64,000 nucleotides of DNA from assembly GCF_011067745.1 (NCBI RefSeq), contig NZ_JAAMPJ010000006.1, positions 1 through 64,000 on the forward strand. The letters run 5' to 3'. How positions within the stretch are numbered: the stretch's first letter is position 1; each line of letters starts with the position of its first letter. The DNA is from Lentzea alba. GTDB lineage: Bacteria; Actinomycetota; Actinomycetes; Mycobacteriales; Pseudonocardiaceae. Made by a program: the position numbers and the translations under genes. Below are positions 31,759 through 41,591 of this stretch, piece by piece. The notes under the pieces were generated by a model that was not told where the DNA came from, made no database searches, and worked only from the letters and a program-made list of their open reading frames with translations.

Positions 31759-32499
31759 ATGCGCAAGAACCTCAACCGGACCATGTCCGCCGCACTGCTG
31801 ACCGGCGGGATCATGGTCGCCACGGCCGGGTGGGCTCAGGCGATTCCGGTGCCTCTCAACGTCGACGACGAGATCCGCGTCGGCAACCTGGTGAGCGTCC
31901 CGGTCAAGGTCTGCGGCAACGCGATCAACGTGCTCGGCACCAGCGACGCCACCTGTGAGGAGCAGCCCGCCGCGCGCGTCCAGGGCGACAAGGCGCTCGT
32001 CTCCGCGCCCGTCACGGTGTGCGGCAACTCGGTCGGTGTCGCCGGCGGTGGCGACGGCAGCTGCGGCACGACCAAGCCCGAGGAGCCCAACGGCACCATC
32101 GAGGCCCCGGTGACGGTCTGCGGCACCAGCGCGGCCGTGCTCGGCACCGCGAGCGGTGACTGCGGCAAGACCGAGGCGCCCGAGCAGCCGCAGCCGGAAG
32201 ACCCCCAGCCGGAGGACCCGAAGCCCGAGGACCCCCAGCCGGAGCAGCCGGGCGAGAACCCCGGCAACGGCAACCCCGGCGGGGGCAACGGCAGCGACAA
32301 CGCCGGTGGCGGCAACAGCGGTGACGACTCGGGCGCGGGCGACCCGCAGACCGGGGAGAAGGCGTCGCAGCAGGCCTCGCCGATCCCGAACCTGTCGAAG
32401 ACCGGCGCCGACCCGTTGGAGTTCCTGCTGGTGGGTCTGGGCCTGATGTCCGCGGGCGTGATGGCCCGTCGCGGCGCGCGTCGCGTTACCAAGGCCTGA
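31759..32499 (+). CDS. Chaplin-like secreted protein with three chaplin-type repeats and LSKTG anchor
   Basis: 246 residues, ATG with GGGAGA upstream and a signal peptide ending near WAQA. Three short repeats follow: LVSVPVKVCGNAINVLG, LVSAPVTVCGNSVGVAG and TIEAPVTVCGTSAAVLG, each closed by a second Cys about 10 residues later. This is the core of the chaplin domain, whose members assemble amyloid-like surface films in streptomycetes. A repetitive PEDPQPEDPKPED spacer and a Gly/Asn linker lead to LSKTG, a hydrophobic helix and RRGARRVTKA. The LSKTG signal is close to the LAxTG used for long chaplins. The repeats are shorter than in Streptomyces ChpA-C, so activity as a coat protein is inferred. 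Confidence 0.8.
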   Translation: MRKNLNRTMSAALLTGGIMVATAGWAQAIPVPLNVDDEIRVGNLVSVPVKVCGNAINVLGTSDATCEEQPAARVQGDKALVSAPVTVCGNSVGVAGGGDGSCGTTKPEEPNGTIEAPVTVCGTSAAVLGTASGDCGKTEAPEQPQPEDPQPEDPKPEDPQPEQPGENPGNGNPGGGNGSDNAGGGNSGDDSGAGDPQTGEKASQQASPIPNLSKTGADPLEFLLVGLGLMSAGVMARRGARRVTKA

Positions 32500-32549
32500 C
32501 CAGCTGGGCCTTTTCTGCGTTTCCTGATCGTTTCCTGATCGTTTTCCGA

Positions 32550-32585
32550 CAATCGCCCGGCGAGTGGGCTCTCGCCGGGCGATTG
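32550..32585 (+). terminator. Terminator after chaplin-like gene
   Basis: A perfect 15-bp stem (32550-32564 with 32571-32585) with a 6-nt loop. Just before it is an 11-bp tandem repeat, TTTCCTGATCG twice, around 32518-32540. Confidence 0.82.
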
Positions 32586-33096
32586 CTGTCTGCACAGTCG
32601 ATCTCCGCAGGTCACCCGTCCGACTTCACCAATTCAGGTTTCGGGTGAGGTGTTGAGAAATGTGGTGATCAAGCGCATGCTCGATAACGAGCTGGTCGCC
32701 GGAAGGTGAATGAACTAGACCACCGGAGGCCACGCCCAGAAGGGGTAGGTGGTGCTGTGCAGGTATCTCCTCGCTGTGGCGAAACGCGGTCTGTTGCATC
32801 CCCGCGAGTGGATCGGACGTGAACGGTCCGGTCGCGACTGTGTAGCAACGGACACGAGGTTTCGGGTGCCCAGGCGCCATCGGCGTCGCTCGGCGCACTT
32901 CGACGCTGTTGAGCTCGGCATCGGTGTCGTCTCATGGCGTCACCGGCTGAGCCCCACGCCAACCTTCGTGGGCCGTAGTCGTCACTACCAAATGGGAAAG
33001 CCTCGGTGCGGTGCCCCGACGTCGGGCTCCGCACCGAGGCATGTTTCGTGCTTTATCGTTTGCGGCACCCATGGGGTCCTTGGCAGGAGGATTGCG
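32586..33096. other. 511-bp gap without a supported gene; contains a long hairpin
   Basis: No frame here has both a ribosome site and a recognisable family. A minus-strand frame (32626-32898) is His-rich and not obviously random, but it has no supporting start signal. At 33000-33040 a 12-bp stem (33000-33011 with 33029-33040) encloses a CCCGACGTCGGG palindrome; it resembles a terminator and may end an upstream small transcript. The segment may be a decayed gene or hold a small RNA. Confidence 0.4.
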
Positions 33097-33993
33097 GTGC
33101 AGTTCAACGAAGGCGCGGAACTCGATCTTTCCCAGGTCTCGGACCAGCGGGGCGTCGGCGGCCGCGTGGCCGGCGTCGGCGGTGGCCTCGGCGTGGTCGG
33201 TCTGATCATCTACTTCCTCGTGCAGCAGTTCACCGGCATCCAGCTGCCGGCGGGCGGCCTGGAGGGCCTCGGCAGCAACACCCAGGTCGAGTCCGGCCAG
33301 CTGGCCGAGAAGTGCAAGACCGGTGCCGACGCGAACCGCGACAGCGACTGCCGGGTCGTGGCCACGATCAACTCGATCCAGGGCTTCTGGACCGACCAGT
33401 TCGCCCGCTCGGGCAACACCTATCAGGTCACCAAGACCAACTTCTTCCGCAACAGCGTGAACACCCGCTGCGGCAACGCCACCTCCGCGGTCGGCCCGTT
33501 CTACTGCCCCGCCGACTCCCAGGTGTACATCGACCTGGACTTCTTCAACGAGCTGCGCACCAAGTTCGGCGCGACCGGTGGCCCGTTCGTCGAGGCCTAC
33601 GTGCTCGCCCACGAGTACGGCCACCACGTGCAGAACCTGCTCGGCACGTCCGACCGCGTCAGCTCGCGCACCGGCCCCACCTCCGACTCGGTGCGCCTGG
33701 AACTGCAGGCCGACTGCTACGCCGGTGCGTGGGCCAAGGCCGCGACGACGGTTCCGTCGGCCAACGGTCAGCCGCTGATCACGAACATCACCAAGGAGGA
33801 CGTGGCCGCGGCGCTGGACGCGGCGGCGCGCATCGGTGACGACTTCATCCAGCGCGAGCTCGGGGGCGGGCAGGTCGACACGACCAAGTTCAGCCACGGC
33901 AGCTCGGCGCAGCGGCAGAAGTGGTTCAACACCGGCCTGTCGACGGGCGATCCGGCGCGCTGCAACACGTTCGACACCAACAACCTGGGCTGA
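33097..33993 (+). CDS. Membrane-anchored neutral zinc metallopeptidase (KPN_02809/YpfJ-like)
   Basis: 298 residues, GTG with AGGAGG seven bases upstream. One membrane helix (about residues 28-48, VGLIIYFLVQQF) follows a Gly-rich N-terminus, so the catalytic part is outside the membrane. The zinc motif is LAHEYGHHVQNLLG (HExxH) and the third ligand is the Glu in RLELQADCYAGAWA, both hallmarks of the putative neutral zinc metallopeptidase family. The substrate is unknown. The long frame extending upstream to 32749 is not protein-like and is rejected. It ends at a bidirectional terminator shared with the M28 peptidase gene. Confidence 0.88.
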   Translation: MQFNEGAELDLSQVSDQRGVGGRVAGVGGGLGVVGLIIYFLVQQFTGIQLPAGGLEGLGSNTQVESGQLAEKCKTGADANRDSDCRVVATINSIQGFWTDQFARSGNTYQVTKTNFFRNSVNTRCGNATSAVGPFYCPADSQVYIDLDFFNELRTKFGATGGPFVEAYVLAHEYGHHVQNLLGTSDRVSSRTGPTSDSVRLELQADCYAGAWAKAATTVPSANGQPLITNITKEDVAAALDAAARIGDDFIQRELGGGQVDTTKFSHGSSAQRQKWFNTGLSTGDPARCNTFDTNNLG

Positions 33994-34005
33994 GCGCCAA
34001 AGCGA

Positions 34006-34039
34006 GAAGGCCGGGCCTCCTGAGGGAGACCCGGCCTTC
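34006..34039. terminator. Bidirectional terminator between two peptidase genes
   Basis: Stem GAAGGCCGGG (34006-34015) with CCCGGCCTTC (34030-34039) and an inner CTCC/GGAG pair around a TGAG loop, lying between convergent genes ending at 33993 and 34056. Confidence 0.78.
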
Positions 34040-34055
34040 CGCGTTCAGAGGCTGC

Positions 34056-35600
<1,545 letters not shown>

Positions 35601-35645
35601 TCACAAAAAGGAGACGTGGGACACAATCCATCGGTCGGCGGGTGT

Positions 35646-36278
35646 TCAGCTGGTGATCAGCTGAACACAGTCAGCAAGGCCTTCGACGGCGACGTTCCAC
35701 TCCGGGCGCACGAAGTTCGCCGCGTCCAAGCGCAATCGCACGTGCTCAAGGCGTTCGCCACGGGGTGCGGCACCGATCGTGCCGTCGTGCACGTAACCGA
35801 GTTTCGCGCTGACGCGGTTGGACGCGTGGTTGCCCAGCCAAGCCGCCGAACGAGCGATGTGCGCGCCCAGGTGGTCGAAGGCGAACTGCAGCACGGCGAT
35901 CCGCATCTCGGTGCCGAAACCGTTGCCTTGGTACTTCTGGCCCAGCCACGAGCCGGTGTTCACCTCGCGCAGCACGCCGAAGTCACGCGCGCCGACGTCC
36001 TGCACGCCGATGACCTCGCCCTCGTGGCGCACCAGGAAGCTGATCGTCCAGTCCTTCGGCGCGACCTTCGCGCGCATGCCCCAGAAGTGCTGCAGCATCC
36101 CGAAACCGTGGTCGTCCGGGAGCGTGTCGGTCCACGGCACGTAGAACGGCATCTCGGCCGGGTCGTGCACGCCTTGCTTCGCCACCTCGACGAGCTCGAA
36201 CAGCCCCTCGTCGTCGTCCGGGCGCAGTTCCAGGCGCGGGGTGCGGAGGACCAGTTGTCGTAGCGGCCAAGCGTTCAT
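35646..36278 (-). CDS. GNAT-family N-acetyltransferase (RimJ/RimL-like)
   Basis: 210 residues from the ATG at 36278 (MNAWPLRQLVLRTPRLELR). The RimJ/RimL-type opening LVLRTPRLELRP, the WLGQKYQGNGFGTEMR acetyl-CoA loop, and ARSAAWLGNHASNRVSAKLGY are characteristic. This group acetylates ribosomal-protein N-termini or small molecules; here the target is unknown. The gene is divergent from the quinone oxidoreductase with a 45-bp gap that must contain both promoters. A much longer frame reaching 37232 is a shadow across the opposite-strand gene. Confidence 0.85.
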   Translation of the reverse strand: MNAWPLRQLVLRTPRLELRPDDDEGLFELVEVAKQGVHDPAEMPFYVPWTDTLPDDHGFGMLQHFWGMRAKVAPKDWTISFLVRHEGEVIGVQDVGARDFGVLREVNTGSWLGQKYQGNGFGTEMRIAVLQFAFDHLGAHIARSAAWLGNHASNRVSAKLGYVHDGTIGAAPRGERLEHVRLRLDAANFVRPEWNVAVEGLADCVQLITS

Positions 36279-36323
36279 GATCCGATGGTGCCGGACCTGT
36301 CGATCGGTATTACGGTCGACTGT

Positions 36324-37289
36324 ATGCATGCCATCACTGTTCGCGAACCTGGCGGCCCGGACGCGCTCCAGTGGACCGAGGTTCCCGACCCCGTGCCCGG
36401 TCCCGGTGAGGTGCTGATCGACGTTGCCGCGAGTGCGGTCAACCGTGCGGATCTGTTGCAGCGGCAGGGTTTCTACCCGCCACCGCCGGGTGCGTCGGAC
36501 ATCATCGGGCTGGAGTGCTCCGGCACGATCGCGGCGCTCGGCGAGGGCGTGACCGGCTGGAACGTCGGCGACGAGGTGTGCGCGCTGCTGGCCGGCGGCG
36601 GCTATGCGGAGAAGGTCGCTGTGCCAGCACCGCAGGTTCTGCCGCTGCCGCAAGGCGTCGACGTCGTCACGGCGGCCGCGCTGCCCGAGGTCGCGTGCAC
36701 GGTGTGGTCGAACGTCGTGATGGACGGCCGCTTGAAGACCGGCGAGACGTTCCTGGTGCACGGCGGTGCGGGTGGCATCGGCACGCACGCGATCCAGGTC
36801 GCCAAGGCGCTCGGCGCGACGGTCGCGGTCACGGCGGGTTCGGACGAACGCCTGCGCAAGTGCGCGGAGCTCGGCGCGGACATCACGGTCAACTACAAGA
36901 CCCAGGACTTCGTGGCCGAGGTCAAGCAGGCGGACGTCGTCCTCGACAACATGGGGGCGTCCTACCTGCCGCGCAACATCGACGTCCTCGCCCCGGACGG
37001 CCGGTTGATGATCATCGGCATGCAGGGTGGCGTGAAGGGCGAGCTGCCGATCGGCAAGCTGCTCACCAAGCGGGCGTCGGTGATGGCGACCGGGTTGCGG
37101 GGACGGTCCGTCGACAGCAAGGGCGCGATCGTGGCGCAGGTCCGCGAGCACCTGTGGCCGTTGATCGAGAGCGGTGCGGTCAAGCCGATCGTCGGCCAGG
37201 TCGTGCCGATGTCGAACGCCGCGGAGGCGCACCGGATGCTGGAGGCGAGCGACGTCTTCGGGAAGGTGCTGCTCAGGCGAGAGCGGTAG
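36324..37289 (+). CDS. NAD(P)H-quinone oxidoreductase, zinc-free MDR family (PIG3-like)
   Basis: 321 residues from the ATG at 36324. It begins MHAITVREPGGPDALQW and has SAVNRADLLQRQGFYPPPPG, the hallmark of the p53-induced PIG3-like quinone reductases, then GLECSGTI and the Rossmann nucleotide loop VHGGAGGIGTHAIQVAKALGA. No catalytic-zinc Cys/His set is present. It reduces quinones or enones using NADPH. The 3' end overlaps the convergent methyltransferase gene by 17 bp. Confidence 0.88.
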   Translation: MHAITVREPGGPDALQWTEVPDPVPGPGEVLIDVAASAVNRADLLQRQGFYPPPPGASDIIGLECSGTIAALGEGVTGWNVGDEVCALLAGGGYAEKVAVPAPQVLPLPQGVDVVTAAALPEVACTVWSNVVMDGRLKTGETFLVHGGAGGIGTHAIQVAKALGATVAVTAGSDERLRKCAELGADITVNYKTQDFVAEVKQADVVLDNMGASYLPRNIDVLAPDGRLMIIGMQGGVKGELPIGKLLTKRASVMATGLRGRSVDSKGAIVAQVREHLWPLIESGAVKPIVGQVVPMSNAAEAHRMLEASDVFGKVLLRRER

Positions 37290-37935
37290 CAGCGGCCAGC
37301 GAGGTCCGGGGAGCCGTGCGGAACTCCAGCCCGAACTCCTCGGACCACCGCGTCAGCACCGCCTGTTCGTCCGGCCGATCGACGTCGTCCGCCAGCACGG
37401 TCGCCCCCGGCGCCAGCACCGCGCGCAGCACGGGCAACGCCGGATAACGCGAGTCGCCGAGCCCCGGTCCGTCCACCAGCAACAGGTCCACCAGACCGAA
37501 CCGCTCGACGTACCCGAGCACTTCGTCGTGCACCTGCTGCGGCGCGTACCACTGGCCGTGCCGCGACAACGCCGCCGGATGACGCGACAGCGGTGCGTGC
37601 ACAACGCGCGCGACCGAGCCGAGGCCTTCGCGACGTAGTTGTGAGGCAACGAAAGCAGCCGTGCGTTCGTCGTGCTCGATCGCCAACAGGTGCCCGAAAC
37701 CGCGCTGCTGCAACAACCGTGCCAACAGGACGGACGACGAGCCGCAGCCCAGTTCCACCAGGACGGTCCGGGCGCCGAGCACGATCTCGTCCATCACCGC
37801 GACCAGGGCAGCGGGGCGGAGGTCGCCGGAGAGCTGCGGCAGGTACTCGGTGTTGAGTGAGCCGATGCGCTGCAGGGCCGAGAGATCCGCGAGCTCGCGA
37901 GCCAGCGAGTCGTCCAAACAAGATCTCCCAAACAC
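37273..37935 (-). CDS. Class I SAM-dependent methyltransferase-like protein
   Basis: 220 residues if the GTG at 37935 is used, directly abutting the upstream stop; a TTG at 37917 with GGGAGA six bases upstream may be the true start. It has VLVELGCGSSSVLLARLLQQ (motif I), LLAIEHDERTAAFVASQL (acidic motif II) and LVDLLLVDGPGLGDSRYPAL, resembling the LLxVDGP pattern of class I (TylF/macrocin-like) O-methyltransferases. Probably co-transcribed with the aminotransferase-like gene before it. Substrate unknown. Confidence 0.75.
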   Translation of the reverse strand: MFGRSCLDDSLARELADLSALQRIGSLNTEYLPQLSGDLRPAALVAVMDEIVLGARTVLVELGCGSSSVLLARLLQQRGFGHLLAIEHDERTAAFVASQLRREGLGSVARVVHAPLSRHPAALSRHGQWYAPQQVHDEVLGYVERFGLVDLLLVDGPGLGDSRYPALPVLRAVLAPGATVLADDVDRPDEQAVLTRWSEEFGLEFRTAPRTSLAAATALA

Positions 37936-39135
37936 TCAGCCCAGTTCGGCCACCGCCCGCACCAGGTCGTCCACTTCCAGCGCGTTCGTGTAGTGCGCGA
38001 GCCCGACGCGGATGGCGCCGCCGACCTCGCCGACGCCCAGCACCGAGAACACCCCGTGCTGACCGGGGTCGGCGAACGCGCAGACGCCTCGCGAGGCGAG
38101 GTGTTCGACGCCGTCCTCCGCCTTGACCCCGGCGATCGTGAACGCCAGCGAGGGAACCCTGCGCATGGCGTCGCCGATCACCATCACGTGTCGCAGCGAA
38201 CGCAGTTCGTTGATGAGATTAGCGAGCAGCCCGGCCTGGTAGGCCTTCACGGATCCCAAAGACGTGACCAGCCGCTCACGGCGCGTGCCCGAAGCCGAGT
38301 CGTCGAGGTCCGCCAGGTACTCCACGGACGCGACCAGACCGGCGAGCATCGGGTAGGCGTGCGGGCCCAGTTCCAGCCGCTCCGGGCCGCGGGCGGCCGG
38401 GTCGACCGAGACCGACGGCAGGCGCTCCAGCACCGACGGGTCGCGGAAGACCAGCGCACCGACCGGCGGGCCACCCCACTGACCAGCGGAAAGAGCCACG
38501 ACGTCGGCGCCCATGCCGACGATGTCCAGCGGCACGAACGGCGCGGCCGACGACGCGTCCACGACCATCAGCGAACCGTGCGCCCGCGCCACCGCCGAGA
38601 TCTTGCCCAGGTCCGGCCGGGTGCCGACGACACCGGACGCCGCGGTGATCGCGATCAGCTTGGTGCGGTCGGTGACCAGCTCGTCGTACTGCCAGCTCGG
38701 CAGCTCGCAGGTCTCGATGTCTATCTCTGCCCATTTGACCGCGCTGCCGGTGCGCTGGGTGGCGCGCAGCCACGGTGCGATGTTCGTCGGGTGGTCCAGC
38801 CGGGACACGAGCACCTCGTCGCCCATGAACCAGTCGTCGGTCATCACGTCGGCGAGGCGTTGCAGCAGCACCGCGGAGGACGGACCGAGCACCACACCAG
38901 CCGGGTCGCCACCGACGAGGTCCGCGACGGACCTGCGGGCGGCGTCCACGATGCCCTGGGCCCGTTGCGAGGCCGGGAAAATGCCACCCGGGCCGGAAAC
39001 CGGGGCGCGCAGCGCGGTGGAGACGGCGGTGGCGACCTGTTCGGGCACCTGCATGCCGGCGGGTGCGTCCAGGTGGACCCAGCCGTCGCCGAGCGCCGGG
39101 AAGAGCCCCCGTACCCGTGCGACGTCGAACGCCAT
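37936..39135 (-). CDS. Cysteine desulfurase-like class V aminotransferase-fold protein lacking the PLP lysine
   Basis: 399 residues with the full-length fold of cysteine desulfurase-like proteins: LDAPAGMQVPEQV at the N-terminus, DHPTNIAPW, the Asp in MVVDASSAAPFV that normally contacts PLP, and a C-terminal IRVGLAHYTN substrate-arginine region. At the position where the family has the Schiff-base lysine (usual form SxxKxxGPxxGAL), the sequence is LSAGQWGGPPVGALVF, so Gln replaces Lys. Either the cofactor chemistry is lost or it is a different binder. The gene reads into the methyltransferase gene without a gap, indicating a two-gene operon. Confidence 0.82.
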   Translation of the reverse strand: MAFDVARVRGLFPALGDGWVHLDAPAGMQVPEQVATAVSTALRAPVSGPGGIFPASQRAQGIVDAARRSVADLVGGDPAGVVLGPSSAVLLQRLADVMTDDWFMGDEVLVSRLDHPTNIAPWLRATQRTGSAVKWAEIDIETCELPSWQYDELVTDRTKLIAITAASGVVGTRPDLGKISAVARAHGSLMVVDASSAAPFVPLDIVGMGADVVALSAGQWGGPPVGALVFRDPSVLERLPSVSVDPAARGPERLELGPHAYPMLAGLVASVEYLADLDDSASGTRRERLVTSLGSVKAYQAGLLANLINELRSLRHVMVIGDAMRRVPSLAFTIAGVKAEDGVEHLASRGVCAFADPGQHGVFSVLGVGEVGGAIRVGLAHYTNALEVDDLVRAVAELG

Positions 39136-39217
39136 GCCTCACACCGTACGTATGAAGGCAAACACGGTGTCGGCCAGCCCCCACCCGGATAACCCTCAAC
39201 GAACGAAAGAGGCAAGG

Positions 39218-39703
39218 ATGGAGACCATGAACCAGGAGCAGCCCGTTGTGATCGTCGGCGGCCAGGACGGCGACATCACCGACATGGTGGAACAGCCCGC
39301 GAAGGTCATGCGGATCGGCACGATGATCAAGCAGCTGCTCGAGGAGGTGCGGGCGGCACCTCTGGACGAGGCGAGCCGCAACCGCCTCAAGGAGATCCAC
39401 AAGCGGTCCATCGAGGAGCTCGAGGACGGCCTGGCGCCGGAGCTGCGCGACGAGCTGGAGCGGCTCTCGCTGCCGTTCACCGAGGACGGCACCCCGTCCG
39501 ACGCCGAGCTGCGGATCGCGCAGGCCCAGCTCGTGGGCTGGCTGGAGGGCCTGTTCCACGGCATCCAGACGGCGCTGTTCGCCCAGCAGATGGCGGCACG
39601 GGCACAGCTGGAGCAGATGCGCGGCCGGGCACTGCCCGCCGGCAGCGGTGGCGAGAACACCGACGGTGCCACCACGGGCAAAGGCACCGGCCAGTACCTC
39701 TAG
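39218..39703 (+). CDS. bpa: Bacterial proteasome activator Bpa (PafE)
   Basis: 161 residues, ATG 39218 with AGAGGCAAGG upstream (ATG 39227 also possible). The helical core GTMIKQLLEEVRAAPLDEASRNRL and LVGWLEGLFHGIQTALFAQQMAARAQLEQMR is typical of Bpa, which forms dodecameric rings. The C-terminus GQYL is the HbYX-like motif that docks in the 20S alpha ring and opens the gate, allowing ATP-independent degradation of unfolded proteins. In mycobacteria the orthologue (Rv3780) also lies next to the galactan exporter genes, which matches this neighbourhood. Confidence 0.92.
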   Translation: METMNQEQPVVIVGGQDGDITDMVEQPAKVMRIGTMIKQLLEEVRAAPLDEASRNRLKEIHKRSIEELEDGLAPELRDELERLSLPFTEDGTPSDAELRIAQAQLVGWLEGLFHGIQTALFAQQMAARAQLEQMRGRALPAGSGGENTDGATTGKGTGQYL

Positions 39704-39762
39704 CCGAGGTACCGGGTGGTGGCCCTACGATGCGCGCTGAACTTCCCGTGAGAGGAGCCATC

Positions 39763-40602
39763 GTGCTCGAGCAGGTGCGTCGCGGCCTGTCCGCCAAGCA
39801 GTTGCGCCACAAACTGCGCATCAAGGCCATCGAACTCGTCGCAGATGCCGTGGCGCCTATCCGTGCCCAGATCGACGACCTGCAGAAACAGGTCGACGAG
39901 CTGCGCGTCGAGATCCGTCACCAGGGTGACCGCGCCGTGGAGCAGACGCGCCAGCTGGAGGTGCGCACACGTCGCGACCTCGTGTTCCAGGGAGAAGCGG
40001 AAGCCGCGCTGCAGAGTGCGAACTTCGTGCGCGACGAGATGCCGCACACCCCGCAGTTCGGCCACCCGCACGAGACGCTCGAGTACGCGCTGTCGCTCGC
40101 GCCGAAGGACGGCCTCGCGCTGGAGTTCGGCGTCTACACGGGCACCACGCTCAAGATCATCGCGACCGCTCGCGAAGGTGCCGGCGTCTACGGCTTCGAC
40201 TCCTTCGAGGGGCTGCCGGAGAACTGGCGCAACAGCTTCCCCGCGGGCACGTTCAACGTCGAGGGCCTGCCCGAGGTGCCGGGCGCCGAGCTCGTCGTGG
40301 GCTGGTTCGACGACACCCTGCCGGGCTTCCTGGAGGCCCACGAGGGCCCCGTGACGTTCCTGCACGTCGACTGCGACCTGTACTCCTCGACCAAGACCGT
40401 GCTGGAGCTCGTCGGGCCCCGCCTGGTCGAGGGCAGCGTCATCCTGTTCGACGAGTACTTCAACTTCCCGGGCTGGCAGGACCACGAGCACAAGGCGTGG
40501 ACCGAGTACCTCGAGCAGACCGGCATCGAGTTCAGCTACGAGGCGTTCACCTACGACAACGAGCAGGTCGCCATGAAGGTGATCAAGATCCCGGCCCGGT
40601 GA
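39763..40602 (+). CDS. TylF/MycF-like class I methyltransferase
   Basis: 279 residues from the GTG at 39763, with GAGAGGAG upstream. Residues about 25-75 form a coiled coil (IRAQIDDLQKQVDELRVEIRHQ), followed by a catalytic domain: EFGVYTGTTLKIIA (SAM motif), YGFDSFEGLPENW, FLHVDCDLYSSTKTVLE and ILFDEYFNFPGW. The VDCDLYxS and DEYxxxxGW motifs match macrocin O-methyltransferase (TylF) relatives, where acidic residues bind a metal and the sugar hydroxyl. In this locus it may O-methylate a cell-wall sugar, but that is inferred from context. Confidence 0.8.
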   Translation: MLEQVRRGLSAKQLRHKLRIKAIELVADAVAPIRAQIDDLQKQVDELRVEIRHQGDRAVEQTRQLEVRTRRDLVFQGEAEAALQSANFVRDEMPHTPQFGHPHETLEYALSLAPKDGLALEFGVYTGTTLKIIATAREGAGVYGFDSFEGLPENWRNSFPAGTFNVEGLPEVPGAELVVGWFDDTLPGFLEAHEGPVTFLHVDCDLYSSTKTVLELVGPRLVEGSVILFDEYFNFPGWQDHEHKAWTEYLEQTGIEFSYEAFTYDNEQVAMKVIKIPAR

Positions 40603-40661
40603 CCACTCCGTGACGTACCGGCGTCCAGGTCGTTCCCAGGGCGCCGGTACGCTCAGTCCTC

Positions 40662-41576
40662 GTGCAAGCCACCACTACCCCCGACCACCCCGAGGCGCCG
40701 CCTGCCGTCAAGTCGCGCAGCTTCAAGCGCGCGTTCGCCGACGTGCGCGAGGCGTGGGACCACCGCGAACTGTGGGGTCACCTCGGCTGGCAGGACATCA
40801 AGCAGCGCTACCGCCGCTCGGTCATCGGTCCGTTGTGGATCACGATCTCGATGGGCACGACAGCACTCGCGCTCGGCTTGCTCTACTCCGTTCTGTTCAA
40901 AACGGACGTCGCGACCTTCCTGCCGTACGTGACGGTCGGCTTCATCGTCTGGAACTTCATCGTCGGCTGCGTCACCGAGGGCACCGACGTCTTCATCGCG
41001 AACGAGGGGCTCATCAAGCACCTGCCGGCGCCGATCACGGTCCACGTGATGCGCATGGTGTGGCGCCAGGTGCTGTTCCTGCTGCACAACCTCGTGGTCT
41101 ACGCGGTCGTGCTCGCCATCTTCTTCACCTCGCTCGACCACCAGTACCGGATCGGCGAGACCAGTCCGTGGCAGCCCGGTCTGAGCTGGACCATCGTGCT
41201 GGCGATCCCGGGCTTCGCGCTGCTCGCGGTCAACGCGGTGTGGATCTCGCTGCTGTTCGGCGTCATCAGCACCCGCTTCCGCGACATCCCGCCGGTCGTG
41301 AACAGCTTCATCAACCTGGTGTTCTTCATGACGCCGATCGTCTGGGACGCAGGCGTGCTGAACCGGGTCACCGGTGGCGGCGACGGCGACTGGCGCATGC
41401 TCATCGCCGAGCTCAACCCCGTGTACCACTTCGTCGAGATCGTCCGCGCCCCGCTGCTCGGCCACACGGTCGACTGGCACCACTGGGCGATCGTCGGCGG
41501 CTTCACCGTCTTCGGCTGGTTCGCCGCGCTGGTGATCCTGCGCAACTACCGCGCCCGCGTTTCCTACTGGGTCTAG
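40662..41576 (+). CDS. wzm: Galactan ABC exporter permease (Wzm/Rv3783-like)
   Basis: 304 residues from the GTG at 40662. Six hydrophobic segments in the ABC-2 polysaccharide exporter arrangement; the N-terminal DIKQRYRRSVIGPLWITISMG is the signature interface helix of Wzm-type permeases, and the C-terminal LNPVYHFVEIVRAPLLG is conserved in the family. It pairs with the ATPase 15 bp downstream. In mycobacteria this pair flips the lipid-linked galactan precursor across the plasma membrane before arabinosylation. A 10-bp inverted repeat (40614-40623 with 40642-40651) just upstream may attenuate read-through. Confidence 0.9.
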   Translation: MQATTTPDHPEAPPAVKSRSFKRAFADVREAWDHRELWGHLGWQDIKQRYRRSVIGPLWITISMGTTALALGLLYSVLFKTDVATFLPYVTVGFIVWNFIVGCVTEGTDVFIANEGLIKHLPAPITVHVMRMVWRQVLFLLHNLVVYAVVLAIFFTSLDHQYRIGETSPWQPGLSWTIVLAIPGFALLAVNAVWISLLFGVISTRFRDIPPVVNSFINLVFFMTPIVWDAGVLNRVTGGGDGDWRMLIAELNPVYHFVEIVRAPLLGHTVDWHHWAIVGGFTVFGWFAALVILRNYRARVSYWV

Positions 41577-41591
41577 AGGAGGTCGACACCC

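Noticed and set aside
32626..32898. A 90-residue minus-strand gene
   Set aside because: The composition is not implausible, but there is no ribosome site, no recognised family and no neighbour in the same direction; kept only as a possible decayed gene.
32749..33096. N-terminal extension of the zinc metallopeptidase
   Set aside because: The upstream frame is Arg-rich and not protein-like, contains the hairpin at 33000-33040, and the GTG at 33097 has a near-perfect ribosome site.
37936..40602. A secondary-metabolite cluster (aminotransferase, methyltransferases, TylF homologue)
   Set aside because: No polyketide, peptide or terpene synthase is nearby and the genes fall in separate transcription units beside wall genes.
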